NCBI GenBank assembly: GCA_023436585.1 | Contig: JAEZIN010000029.1 | Coordinates: 1-64,000 of the forward strand | Origin: Bacillota bacterium | GTDB taxonomy: Bacteria; Bacillota; Clostridia; Christensenellales; Aristaeellaceae | DNA length: 64,000 nt | Reading direction: 5' to 3' | Shown: piece by piece, positions 23,975-32,674 of the stretch | Numbering within the stretch: position 1 is the first letter of the stretch | How the letters are laid out: every line of letters starts with the position of its first letter | The notes under the pieces: model-generated | Seen by the model: only the letters and a program-made list of their open reading frames with translations | Databases searched by the model: none | What the model was told of the DNA's origin: nothing | Made by a program: the position numbers and the translations under genes

Positions 23975-26791
23975 ATGAAAATTGACCTTACCTGCCCGGT
24001 GGAGCTGTGGCGGTATGAATTGCCTACGGAGACGGATGAAGCCTGCCACCTGCTTTTATATAACCTGTCGGACAAGGTTGTAACGAGCATGCAGGTGACA
24101 CTGGCCGGGTACGATGCCCAGGGCGAGGTGTTAAGCCGGCAGGTGGAAAGGCTGCAGGACGTAAAGGGCGAACCTACGTCCACCTTTGATGTTGGCTTTG
24201 TCATGGAAGGCGGCGCACAGGCGGCCGGCATGGAACTGGTCATAGAAAAGGTGTGGTTCGACGACGGCATCATCTGGCGCCGGGGCAATGCCCATCTGTC
24301 GGAATATGTGCCCAATACGCTGCCCAACAACCGCAGGCTGGAGATGCTGCGCTTCGTGGCCGGGTCCGATGCCGTTGGTTATCCCCAGGACCAGGGCGCG
24401 GTATGGCTGTGCGTCTGCGGCCGGGCCAACGCGGCCAGCGAGGCGTACTGCCGGCGCTGCCAGCGGGAAAAGCTGGCTGTTTTTGAGCAGTTCAATCAAA
24501 CTGCCATTGAGGATATGGTGGCTGCCAGGGAACAGGAGCTGGATCAAATCGCCCACCGGGCCAGGATGCAGGCTTCCCAGCAGCAATTGGAGCGGGAAGC
24601 CCGCATAAAGAGGAAGAAACACCGCCGCCGCAGGGTTCTATTGACTTTCCTGATTACGGTTTCGGCGCTGGGTGCGGCGTACGGCGTCTATTTCCACGGC
24701 ATTCCCTATTACCGCTACATCCGGGCGACACAGCAGTACGACAGGGGCTTGTACGGGGAGGCCAAAGCGGCCTTTGCCCAGATGCCCGGTTATCTGGACG
24801 CGGACGCCCTGGTACTAAAAAGCGATTACCAGCAGGCGCTCAGTGATCTCAAAACAGGCACGGAAGCATCCCTCATCAACGCGCAGGCGCTGTTTGACGA
24901 GTTAGGCGAGTACGAGGATTCCCAGGAGAAGGCCATGGAAGCCCGGTATCAAAGGGCCGATAAATTGCTGCAGACGAAAAAATACGACGAGTCGGCGGCA
25001 CTTTTTGGACAAATACCGGATTATTCCAATGCCAGAATCCGCCAGCAGGAAGCCTTGTTCGAAAAAGGCAAGGCATTGAAGAGCCAGGGTATGTACGCAG
25101 AGGCGAAAGCCATTTTCGATGACCTGAAGGGATACGCCGGGGCGGACACGGAGGCCATAGACTGCGTGTACAAGCCAGGCATCACCGCGCTGAACAACAA
25201 GGAATACGATCAGGCCATTTCGCTGCTGGAGCAGATTCCAGGCTACACCGATGTGGATCAGAAGCTGAAGGTGGCCTATTACGCCAAGGGCGAGCTTTTG
25301 AAGGCGGCCGGGGATTATGAGGCCGCCGGCGAATATTATTTGAAAGCCGGCACCGATTACCTGGATTCCCTGACCAAGGCTGCGCAGTGCATTTACGAGC
25401 CAGCCAAGAAGGCGATGGAGGCCGGCAACTTCGGCAAAGCGGCGGAAATGTTCCTGAAGATCAAGGGCTACCAGGACTCCATGGACCTGGCTTCGCTGTG
25501 CATTTACCGCGTGGCGGAGCAGGCGATGGGCAAGAAGGAATATGCAAATGCCCGGGAACTGTTCCTGCAGATACCCAATTATCAGGATGCCGGCGAAAAG
25601 GCCAAGGAGGCCATCTATCTGCCCGCCCAGGAGCTTGTAAAGCAGGCAAAGTTCGAGGATGCGCTGGCGGAGTACGCGAAGATCCCCGATTACAAGGATG
25701 TCCCCACAAAGGTGCAGGAGGTAAAGTACAAGCAGGCCTCCGCCTATATGGCCGCCAAGGATTATGACAGTGCCATGGCGCTCTACCAGGAGTTGGGCGC
25801 CTATTCCGACAGCGCCACCCGCATACAGGATGCGCTGTACGCGCTGGCGGGACAGGCCCTGGAGGCGGGCGACTATACCGTCGCAATCGACCGGTACGCA
25901 GATCTGAGCGGGTACAGCGATTCCGGTGAAAAGTTAAAGGAAGCAAGGTACCAACTGGCCCTTACTCACAAGGAAAAGGGAGAATTCCAGGAGGCCCTGA
26001 CGCTGCTTAACACGCTGGGAAAATTCAAGGATGCCCAGGACCAGATCAAAGCCTGCAACTATGCCCAGGCAAAAATCTGGCTGGACGCGGGCGAGCTGGA
26101 CAAGGCCTCCGCAGCCTTCAAGGAATTGGGCAAGTACCAGGATGCCCAAACGCTGTTCATGCAAAGCAACTATGAGCTGGCGGTCAGGGTAAGGGATTCA
26201 GGCGACCTGGCGCAGGCCGGAAGGCTGTTCGCGGCTGTCTCTGGATATCAGGACGCCGCAGCGCAAAGCGAAAGCTGCTTTGACGGCTATTATGCCAATG
26301 TCATGACAGAGGCGGACGCGGCCATGGACAACAAGGATTACAAGACCGTGGTGGACGTTCTTTCCAAGGTGGAGCTTGGCGGCCTGCCGCAAAAGTACAG
26401 GCGGCTGGACGACATGTACAACGTGGCCAACTACAATTACGCCAACGACTTGTATGCCGACGGGAAACCGTACGAGGCGCTGCCTTACTATAAAAACATA
26501 CCGGACTATAAGGATGTGACCAGCAAGCGCCTGGCCCGCAACTGCTACCTTGTGCTGGGCAAGTGGACGTCCAAAACAGGCGTGGCTATGGAGTTTAGGG
26601 AGAATGGAACCTGCGTCATCGACGGGGAGGAGCTGTTCTTCAACGTGAACAACTACTCCATGCTCACCGGTGTCACAAAGGAAAGGCTGACGCTGACCCA
26701 CAAGGTCACCGCAGTGTATGAGGAGAGCATGACGCTGCGGGATATCCGCAACGGGCAGAATATCATCATCAAGCTGACAAGGGCGCAGTGA
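23975..26791 (+). CDS. Zinc-ribbon, single-span membrane protein with about 16 TPR-like repeats
   Basis: A 938-residue protein with no signal peptide. In order: an N-terminal domain (1-140), a zinc-ribbon-like motif with CxC and CxxC pairs (about 147-165, 'CVCGRANAASEAYCRRC'), a charged helix, one membrane span (about 220-240), then from about 247 to 852 sixteen TPR-like units of about 36 residues, each ending in a 'Y.D' signature ('IPDYSNA', 'IKGYQDS', 'IPNYQDA', 'LGKYQDA'). The last 85 residues form a small beta domain ('LGKWTSKTGVAMEFRENGTC'). Positively charged residues before the span predict the repeats are outside the cell and the zinc ribbon inside. The ATG has AGGGAG upstream. Probably an envelope scaffold or sensor; function unknown. 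Confidence 0.82.
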   Translation: MKIDLTCPVELWRYELPTETDEACHLLLYNLSDKVVTSMQVTLAGYDAQGEVLSRQVERLQDVKGEPTSTFDVGFVMEGGAQAAGMELVIEKVWFDDGIIWRRGNAHLSEYVPNTLPNNRRLEMLRFVAGSDAVGYPQDQGAVWLCVCGRANAASEAYCRRCQREKLAVFEQFNQTAIEDMVAAREQELDQIAHRARMQASQQQLEREARIKRKKHRRRRVLLTFLITVSALGAAYGVYFHGIPYYRYIRATQQYDRGLYGEAKAAFAQMPGYLDADALVLKSDYQQALSDLKTGTEASLINAQALFDELGEYEDSQEKAMEARYQRADKLLQTKKYDESAALFGQIPDYSNARIRQQEALFEKGKALKSQGMYAEAKAIFDDLKGYAGADTEAIDCVYKPGITALNNKEYDQAISLLEQIPGYTDVDQKLKVAYYAKGELLKAAGDYEAAGEYYLKAGTDYLDSLTKAAQCIYEPAKKAMEAGNFGKAAEMFLKIKGYQDSMDLASLCIYRVAEQAMGKKEYANARELFLQIPNYQDAGEKAKEAIYLPAQELVKQAKFEDALAEYAKIPDYKDVPTKVQEVKYKQASAYMAAKDYDSAMALYQELGAYSDSATRIQDALYALAGQALEAGDYTVAIDRYADLSGYSDSGEKLKEARYQLALTHKEKGEFQEALTLLNTLGKFKDAQDQIKACNYAQAKIWLDAGELDKASAAFKELGKYQDAQTLFMQSNYELAVRVRDSGDLAQAGRLFAAVSGYQDAAAQSESCFDGYYANVMTEADAAMDNKDYKTVVDVLSKVELGGLPQKYRRLDDMYNVANYNYANDLYADGKPYEALPYYKNIPDYKDVTSKRLARNCYLVLGKWTSKTGVAMEFRENGTCVIDGEELFFNVNNYSMLTGVTKERLTLTHKVTAVYEESMTLRDIRNGQNIIIKLTRAQ

Positions 26792-26800
26792 GCGGCCGAA

Positions 26801-26878
26801 ATCGCTGTCGCGTTTAATTCTCCTTAACCATGCGGTCAATGCGGCAGCCGGGCGATTAATAATCGCCCCTACAGCGAT
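26801..26878. repeat. Nested inverted repeat, GTAGGG-type element
   Basis: Outer arms ATCGCTGT (26801-26808) and ACAGCGAT (26871-26878) enclose an inner hairpin GGGCGATT / AATCGCCC (26850-26857 and 26861-26868). On the minus strand the right end reads GTAGGGGCGATTATTAATCG, which resembles the arms of the element at 59235-59319. It lies just after the stop codon of the repeat-protein gene. Confidence 0.55.
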
Positions 26879-26926
26879 GTAGATAGTGCTTATTTTGCTT
26901 CATAAGATTTCACTGGGAGTGAAGTC

Positions 26927-28213
26927 ATGCGTTTGTTGAGGATAAAGGAGAAGGATTCCAAAGGAATAGTATTCCTTTGGCAGGGTCCAGGGGCAGAGCC
27001 CCTGGCCAACACGAAGCATGTGGGCGTGCTGGATGGTGTCCGCGCGCTGTGCGTGTTTTTTGTGGCCTGGTTTCATGTGTGGCAGCAAAGCTGGTTGTTT
27101 CCCAATATCACTTGGTTTGGGGAAAAGGTCAGCCTGGATTTTGTGGTGCGCAGCGGCTACATATTTGTGGATGGGCTGATTCTGCTCAGCGGATTTCTGC
27201 TGTTCCTGCCTTACGCCAGGCATAAGGTGGAGGGCGGGACGCTGCCATCCATGCGGGATTTTTATGTCAAGCGTGTGATGAGGATCATCCCTTCCTATTA
27301 TTTTTGCATTTTTGTGATGCTGTTTGCCGTGGCCATCCCCCAGAGCAAGTACAATTCCGTGTCCGCCTTGTTGAAGGATGTGTTCATGCACCTGACCTTC
27401 ACCCATACGCTCAGCCCGGCGACCTATCTGCAAACGCCACTTAACGGCGCGCTGTGGACGCTGGGGGTGGAGATGCACGCATACCTGATCTTTCCGCTGC
27501 TGGCCAGGGGTTTTTTGAAGAAGCCCTTCCTTACGGCTTCGTTGATGATGGGCCTCTCCTTTTTCTATCGCGGTACGGTGCAGTTGTATGCGGCGGTTAC
27601 CGCTATGTGGTTCAACCAGCTCCCGGCCTTTTTGGATGTCTACGCGCTGGGGATGCTGGCCGCTTGGGCGTATGTAGCCCTGGCAAGGAAATACAAGGGC
27701 CGGCCTATTTATGTAAGGCTTGCGGCAACGGTGCTTGCCTGCGCGGCGGTATACGCCGTGATCCTGCTGATGAAAGCCCAGGCTGCCGCTGGCTTAATCG
27801 GGTATGAGGCAGGCCGCGCGTCCCAAATGAACCAGCGGTTTTTCCTGGCTGCAGCCTTATCTGTTCTCATGCTGGGTCTGGCCTTCGCATTCAAGGGCAT
27901 CAAGCTTTTGTTTGCGAATCCCGTCATGAAGTTCCTGTCCGCTATTTCCTTCAACTACTACATCTGGCATCAGGTGCTGGCGGTATGGCTGAAGGAGTGG
28001 AATATTCTTCCCCACACCAATCCGGAACCTTTCAAGGCTGGGGAGCAGCCCTGGCAGACGCTGTACACGCTTGCGTGTTTCGGCGCGGCTCTTTTGCTGG
28101 CATCGGCGCTGACCTATGGGCTGGAAAAGCCCGCGGCGGCGCTTGTCCATAAACTTTTCAACAGGAGGCCCAAGGTACATGAAAGACCCGCGGATGATTC
28201 AGTTGGCGCATAA
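26927..28213 (+). CDS. Membrane-bound acyltransferase (acyltransferase-3 family)
   Basis: A 428-residue integral membrane protein of the acyltransferase-3 / OafA-YrhL family, which acylates surface sugars. Family motif: Arg39 and His50 in 'LDGVRALCVFFVAWFHVW', followed by about ten membrane spans. Residues 11-27 are encoded by the double-palindrome repeat at 26958-27005, so the N-terminus appears extended by a captured repeat. The ATG at 26927 has GGGAG upstream; a GTG at codon 32 would be a more typical family start but lacks a good ribosome site. The 3' end overlaps the aminopeptidase gene by 35 bases in another frame. Confidence 0.85.
   Translation: MRLLRIKEKDSKGIVFLWQGPGAEPLANTKHVGVLDGVRALCVFFVAWFHVWQQSWLFPNITWFGEKVSLDFVVRSGYIFVDGLILLSGFLLFLPYARHKVEGGTLPSMRDFYVKRVMRIIPSYYFCIFVMLFAVAIPQSKYNSVSALLKDVFMHLTFTHTLSPATYLQTPLNGALWTLGVEMHAYLIFPLLARGFLKKPFLTASLMMGLSFFYRGTVQLYAAVTAMWFNQLPAFLDVYALGMLAAWAYVALARKYKGRPIYVRLAATVLACAAVYAVILLMKAQAAAGLIGYEAGRASQMNQRFFLAAALSVLMLGLAFAFKGIKLLFANPVMKFLSAISFNYYIWHQVLAVWLKEWNILPHTNPEPFKAGEQPWQTLYTLACFGAALLLASALTYGLEKPAAALVHKLFNRRPKVHERPADDSVGA
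26958..27005 (-). repeat. Double-palindrome repeat, copy F2, inside the acyltransferase reading frame
   Basis: CCAAAGGAAT/ATTCCTTTGG (with 3-base loop), the CAGGGTC linker and CCAGGGGC/GCCCCTGG are the same parts as in copies F1, F3 and F4. Here the element is read through as codons 11-27 of the acyltransferase, in the opposite orientation to the coding strand of the other copies' host genes. Confidence 0.75.
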
Positions 28214-29294
28214 TCTGGTGAACTATTCCTGCCATGTGGAAAAGGGCGAGCGCGTACTTATCGAAAGCACCGGCGTGCCCCACGAATTTACGGCGGCGCT
28301 GGTAGAAAAGGTCTATGAGGCCGGCGGCATACCGCTGGTGGTGCTGCATGCGCCCACCGTGGAGCGGGCGCTGTACATGGGTTACACCAAGGAGCAGCTG
28401 GAACTGATGGCCAAGTACGATTCCATGCGCATGAAGGACTGCCAGGCGTACATCGGCGTCAGGGCCGGCGACAACAGCTTTGAATACTCCGATGTCCCCG
28501 GAGAGAACATCACTCTGTTTGGCAAGCATTACTCCCGGCTGGTGCACTCCGAAATCCGGGTGCCCGAGACAAAATGGGTGGTGCTGCGCTATCCGCTGCC
28601 CAGCATGGCCCAGCAGGCGAACATGAGCACCGAAGCCTTTGAAGACCATTTCTTCAACGTGTGCAACCTGGACTACGGCAAGATGAGCCGGGCCATGGAC
28701 CATCTGGTGGCCCGCATGCAAAGGACGGACAAGGTGCGCATCGTGGGCCAGGGCACCGATTTGACCTTTTCCATCAAAGGGCAGCCGGCCATCAAGTGCG
28801 CCGGGGAGCTGAACATACCCGACGGCGAGGTGTTTTCCGCGCCAATCCGCGATTCGGTGAACGGTGTGCTGCAATACAACACCCCCAGCCTGTATCATGG
28901 CCGCACGTATGAAAACATCCGCCTGGTCTTCAAGGATGGCAAGATCATTGAGGCCACCGGTAATGACACCAAGCGCATCAATGAGATTTTCGACACTGAC
29001 GAGGGCGCCCGCTACATCGGCGAATTCGCCATCGGCGTGAACCCCTACATCACTTCCGCCATCAAGGATACGCTGTTTGACGAAAAAATCGCCGGCTCCT
29101 TCCACTTCACCCCCGGCAACTGCTACGACGAGTGCCCCAACGGCAACAAGAGCACCATCCACTGGGACCTGGTGTGCATTCAAACCCCCGAATACGGCGG
29201 CGGAGAAATGTACTTCGACGGTGAGCTGGTGCGCAAGGATGGCCTGTTCGTGACGGAAGATTTGCAGTGCTTGAACCCGGATTCGCTGAAATGA
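28179..29294 (+). CDS. M29-family aminopeptidase
   Basis: A 371-residue cytoplasmic metallo-aminopeptidase (AmpS/PepS, thermophilic aminopeptidase family M29), which removes N-terminal residues from peptides. Metal ligands are visible in 'YIGEFAIGVNP' (Glu) and 'GSFHFTPGNCYDECPNGNKS' followed by 'TIHWDLV' (His, His, Asp). The ATG at 28179 follows AGGAGG at 10 bases, inside the end of the acyltransferase gene. Length is normal for the family. Confidence 0.9.
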   Translation: MKDPRMIQLAHNLVNYSCHVEKGERVLIESTGVPHEFTAALVEKVYEAGGIPLVVLHAPTVERALYMGYTKEQLELMAKYDSMRMKDCQAYIGVRAGDNSFEYSDVPGENITLFGKHYSRLVHSEIRVPETKWVVLRYPLPSMAQQANMSTEAFEDHFFNVCNLDYGKMSRAMDHLVARMQRTDKVRIVGQGTDLTFSIKGQPAIKCAGELNIPDGEVFSAPIRDSVNGVLQYNTPSLYHGRTYENIRLVFKDGKIIEATGNDTKRINEIFDTDEGARYIGEFAIGVNPYITSAIKDTLFDEKIAGSFHFTPGNCYDECPNGNKSTIHWDLVCIQTPEYGGGEMYFDGELVRKDGLFVTEDLQCLNPDSLK

Positions 29295-29363
29295 ACTGAT
29301 GCCGCTTCTGGCGATATGCTATTTGTGCCTGTTTGAAAAAGGCTATTTTACGCTTGGAAAACA

Positions 29364-29430
29364 CCGAAGGTTTCCAAAGGGCGATCGGAAAGCCCTTTGG
29401 TCGCGCCAGCAGGCGCGAAATCCCTTCCTA
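29364..29430 (+). repeat. Structured repeat, short copy E
   Basis: It starts CCGAAGG, keeps the outer hairpin as CCAAAGGGC / GCCCTTTGG and the terminal palindrome TCGCGCC-AGCA-GGCGCGA, but lacks the internal section. Compared with copies A, B and D, the outer stem has changed on both sides so that pairing is kept. Confidence 0.8.
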
Positions 29431-29496
29431 ACGATGCATTTTGAGATTTTTTTCACAATCCAACGTGAAAAAGCCTTGAAATGCAAGGTTTAGCTC

Positions 29497-29525
29497 TTGC
29501 AAAAACAGGGAATATTCTGTACAAT
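29497..29525 (+). promoter_or_regulatory. Sigma-A promoter of gap
   Basis: TTGCAA (29497-29502), 17-base spacer, TACAAT (29520-29525). The GGAGGG ribosome site follows about 25 bases later. Confidence 0.75.
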
Positions 29526-29562
29526 CATGGGTGGGGCCAAGCATGATATAGGAGGGAAAACA

Positions 29563-30588
29563 ATGTCTGTCAAAGTTGGTATTAACGGATTCGGCCGCAT
29601 CGGCCGTATGGTTTTCCGTGCAGCGCTGGAAAGCGGAAATGTTGAAGTTGTTGCGATAAACGATCCGTTCATCGATCTGGATTACATGGTATATATGCTC
29701 AGGTACGACACCGTGCACGGCCAGTTCAAGGGCACGATCGCCGTCAGCCATGAGGAAAAGACCCTGATCGTGGATGGCAAGCCCATCAAGATTTACGCCT
29801 GCAAGGACCCCAAGGAAATTCCGTGGAAGGATGCCGGCGCGGAATACATCGCCGAGGCCACCGGCGTGTTCACCTCCCAGGAAGGCGCTTCCTCCCACTT
29901 TGTGGGCGGCGCCAAGAAGGTTGTCATCACCGCTCCCGCCAAGGACAAGGAAACCCCCATGTTCGTCATGGGTGTCAACAATGACAAGTACACCAAGGAT
30001 ATGACGGTGGTTTCCAACGCATCCTGCACCACCAACTGCCTGGCCCCCTTGGCCAAGGTCATCCATGACAAGTACGGCATCGCCGATGGCCTCATGACCA
30101 CCGTGCATGCCACCACCGCCACCCAGAAGACCGTCGACGGCCCCTCCAACAAGGACTGGCGCGGCGGCCGCGGCGCGGCTTTCAACATCATCCCCTCCTC
30201 CACCGGCGCCGCCAAGGCCGTGGGCGTGGTTATCCCCGAATTGAAGGGCAAGCTCACCGGCATGTCCTTCCGCGTGCCCACCGCCGACGTATCCGTGGTA
30301 GACCTGACCGTGAACCTCAAGACCCCCGCCACCATGGAAGAGATCATGGCCACCATGAAGGAAGCTTCCCAGAGCGAGCGTTGGAACGGCATCATCGGCT
30401 ACACCGAGGACGCCGTTGTATCCAGCGACTTCATCCACGACGCCCGCACCTCCATCTTCGATGCCACCGCCGGCATCAGCCTGACACCTACCTTTGTCAA
30501 GCTGGTTGCCTGGTATGACAACGAGTGGGGCTACAGCAACAAGGTTGTGGACCTCATCGCCTACATGGCCAAGGTGGACGCGCAGTAA
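29563..30588 (+). CDS. gap: Glyceraldehyde-3-phosphate dehydrogenase (type I)
   Basis: A 341-residue glycolytic enzyme that oxidises glyceraldehyde-3-phosphate to 1,3-bisphosphoglycerate with NAD. Seen: 'VGINGFGRIGRMVFRAAL' (Rossmann), Asp34 in 'AINDP' (NAD preference), catalytic Cys155 in 'SNASCTTNCL' and His182 in 'TTVHATTATQ', and the C-terminal 'WYDNEWGYSNKVVDL'. The ATG at 29563 has GGAGGG upstream. Codon use is strongly biased, as expected for a highly expressed gene. Monocistronic, between its own promoter and terminator; no pgk or tpi follows. Confidence 0.97.
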   Translation: MSVKVGINGFGRIGRMVFRAALESGNVEVVAINDPFIDLDYMVYMLRYDTVHGQFKGTIAVSHEEKTLIVDGKPIKIYACKDPKEIPWKDAGAEYIAEATGVFTSQEGASSHFVGGAKKVVITAPAKDKETPMFVMGVNNDKYTKDMTVVSNASCTTNCLAPLAKVIHDKYGIADGLMTTVHATTATQKTVDGPSNKDWRGGRGAAFNIIPSSTGAAKAVGVVIPELKGKLTGMSFRVPTADVSVVDLTVNLKTPATMEEIMATMKEASQSERWNGIIGYTEDAVVSSDFIHDARTSIFDATAGISLTPTFVKLVAWYDNEWGYSNKVVDLIAYMAKVDAQ

Positions 30589-30662
30589 TCGCGGTGTACC
30601 TCCGGCATGTTGCATTACAAAAGTGCATGTATGAAGCCGGAAAAGCCTGAAAAGCAGAAAGT

Positions 30663-30705
30663 CCCCCTTGCTTCCTTGATAATCAAGCGGAGCAAGGGGG
30701 TTTTT
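30663..30705 (+). terminator. Terminator of gap
   Basis: CCCCCTTGCT (30663-30672) and AGCAAGGGGG (30691-30700) pair, with a further inner stem, then TTTTT. Confidence 0.9.
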
Positions 30706-30736
30706 GAGTATCAGCGTTGAAGGGACGGGTGATTTC

Positions 30737-31462
30737 ATGCGCATACAAAAGAACATCGCCTACGGTCACGGGCACGAACGGCAATTGCTGGATGTCTATT
30801 TTTCGGATGGGGAAACGCGAGCCATTCTTGTGTATTTTCACGGTGGCGGTTTGGAGGCGGGAACCAAGGATGATGCTATTATTCTGTCGGGATTAACAGA
30901 AAAGGGAATCGCACTGATCGCCCCGGGCTATAGGCTGTATCCCAATGCGCATTGTCCCGATTTTATTCTGGACGCGGCGGCTGCAGCCGCCTGGGCGGCC
31001 AGGTTCCGCGACAGCCACCATCCCGGCAAAAAGCTTTACCTGGCCGGCAGCTCGGCAGGGGCATATCTTGCCATGATGCTTTGCTTCGACGCAAAATATC
31101 TGGCAGTTCACGGGCTTACACCAGATGTATTTGGCGGTTTCATCTTTGACGCTGGCCAGCCGACGGTGCATTTCAATGTGCTTCGGGAAGCGGGGCTTGA
31201 TACCCAGGCGGTTGTGGTGGATGAGCGCGCACCTATGTACCATGTCCGCCGGGATTGTTCGTATCCGCCCATGCTGTTCCTCTGCGCGCAAATGGACATA
31301 CCCGGCAGGTATGAGCAGACGCTTATGATGCTGTCCGCTTTAAAGCAATCTGGTTATGGCGATCAGGTATCCTTCCGGCATATGGAAGGATTCAACCACT
31401 GCGAGTACAACGACAAGCCCGTTTTTCAAGAAATTCTCCTGCAATTCATGGACGCACAATAA
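30737..31462 (+). CDS. Alpha/beta hydrolase (HSL-like esterase fold)
   Basis: A 241-residue cytoplasmic alpha/beta hydrolase. The oxyanion-hole motif 'FHGGG' (34-38), nucleophile Ser106 in 'LAGSSAGAYLAMM' and a likely catalytic His221 in 'MEGFNHCEY' are visible, so it should act as a carboxylesterase or lipase on a small substrate. The ATG at 30737 has AAGGGA upstream; an in-frame TTG at 30704 overlaps the gap terminator. It converges with the next gene and overlaps it by 17 bases. Confidence 0.85.
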   Translation: MRIQKNIAYGHGHERQLLDVYFSDGETRAILVYFHGGGLEAGTKDDAIILSGLTEKGIALIAPGYRLYPNAHCPDFILDAAAAAAWAARFRDSHHPGKKLYLAGSSAGAYLAMMLCFDAKYLAVHGLTPDVFGGFIFDAGQPTVHFNVLREAGLDTQAVVVDERAPMYHVRRDCSYPPMLFLCAQMDIPGRYEQTLMMLSALKQSGYGDQVSFRHMEGFNHCEYNDKPVFQEILLQFMDAQ

Positions 31463-32417
31463 GCAAATAGATCACAGCCCCAAACCCTGCCACCGTGGCG
31501 ATCAAACCAAAAACGGCGGAGGCGCCCAAACGCCGGAACGCTTTGGAACTTTTGTTGGCCTTCTCTTCCGCGTCCTTCAACTTCTGCTCCATACTTATAA
31601 GGCGCGCATCCAGCGGGCTCTCCGCCTTTCCGGGGCCTGCCGGATTCTTGTCCGTCTGCCCGTGAAGCTGGGATTTGATTTGCTCCTCTGCCACGGCCAT
31701 GACGGATTCCAAGGCGTGCAGCCGCATATCCATCGCGCTGTCGGCAAGCTTTGCTCTTTTCTCCTGGCCTGCCAGGTAACCGCTGAGCAGATTCCTTACT
31801 TCATCCCTTTGTGCTTCCAGGCATGCGATATACTCGCTCCGCCCTTTGGATAAAAGGGAGGCAATCTCCGCGCGCTCTATGGCCAGCCTGGATTCCAGCT
31901 CGATCCTATCCAATGCGGCCCGCTTGGCCGACTCATGGCTTTCCTTGATGGCTGTCTCCGCCACTTTTGCGATCCTGTTTTCAAAAGCTATCAGTTCCAA
32001 GCGGAGGCGCCGGAAGAAGGCTTCGCTGTCGGCAGCTTTCGCGGAGCCGTCTTTTATTTCCGGGGCGGAGGCCGCGGCTTTTTCCATAGGTTGAGTCGCT
32101 TCCGCCGGCCGGCCTGATCGCAAAAGCCTGCCTATGACATGCTGCGCTTCGGGCGGATTGTTGAATACAAAGGCGGACCAAATGGATTCTTCGATACCGG
32201 CGATGCCTTTGTCGTCGATGATTTGCCCGACCTTTTTGAATACGCCGTTGAGAAGCCGGATATGGCTGTCCTGGGACACCCAGGCGACGCTGGGGTCCTT
32301 CACCATATCAAATACAAAGGACATGAGGTCCTTGACCATTTCAAAGCTCAGGGTCTGATTTTTATATCCCTGCAGATGACGGTGCAATTGAATTTTTACC
32401 GTATTCTCATTTGCCAT
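31446..32417 (-). CDS. Coiled-coil tail-anchored membrane protein of unknown function
   Basis: A 323-residue protein. The first 100 residues form a soluble domain with the conserved-looking 'DLMSFVFDMVKDPSVAWVSQ' and 'GIEESIWSAFVFNN'. Then come long charged helices (about 130-290) typical of coiled coil, and a single C-terminal membrane span ('VFGLIATVAGFGAVIYLLIV'). It has no signal peptide, so the bulk would be cytoplasmic. I recognise no family. The 3' end overlaps the esterase gene on the other strand. Confidence 0.75.
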   Translation of the reverse strand: MANENTVKIQLHRHLQGYKNQTLSFEMVKDLMSFVFDMVKDPSVAWVSQDSHIRLLNGVFKKVGQIIDDKGIAGIEESIWSAFVFNNPPEAQHVIGRLLRSGRPAEATQPMEKAAASAPEIKDGSAKAADSEAFFRRLRLELIAFENRIAKVAETAIKESHESAKRAALDRIELESRLAIERAEIASLLSKGRSEYIACLEAQRDEVRNLLSGYLAGQEKRAKLADSAMDMRLHALESVMAVAEEQIKSQLHGQTDKNPAGPGKAESPLDARLISMEQKLKDAEEKANKSSKAFRRLGASAVFGLIATVAGFGAVIYLLIVRP

Positions 32418-32596
32418 CTTTGCTGATACCCTTTTAGGCTCGGTCGTGCCAAGTATGCAAGTAACGCTGTGCAGAATATGCTTATGACCGCATTATAACC
32501 GAAGCAGGGGGATAGAGGCAATACGGTTGCGCAGGCCAGAGTGGATTTAAGACATGTTTCAAAGGACGGGACAGCTTCACGGCCTGATGGTTGTAT

Positions 32597-32630
32597 GAAA
32601 AACACCGGCCGGGCAATGTGCCGGCCGGTG
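32597..32630 (-). terminator. Terminator of the amino-acid permease gene
   Basis: On the minus strand CACCGGCCGG (32630-32621) pairs with CCGGCCGGTG (32612-32603), followed by TTTTT. Confidence 0.85.
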
Positions 32631-32674
32631 AGATATCATGCAGTTGGAATACGCGACAGAAGTTGCTCTTTGGA

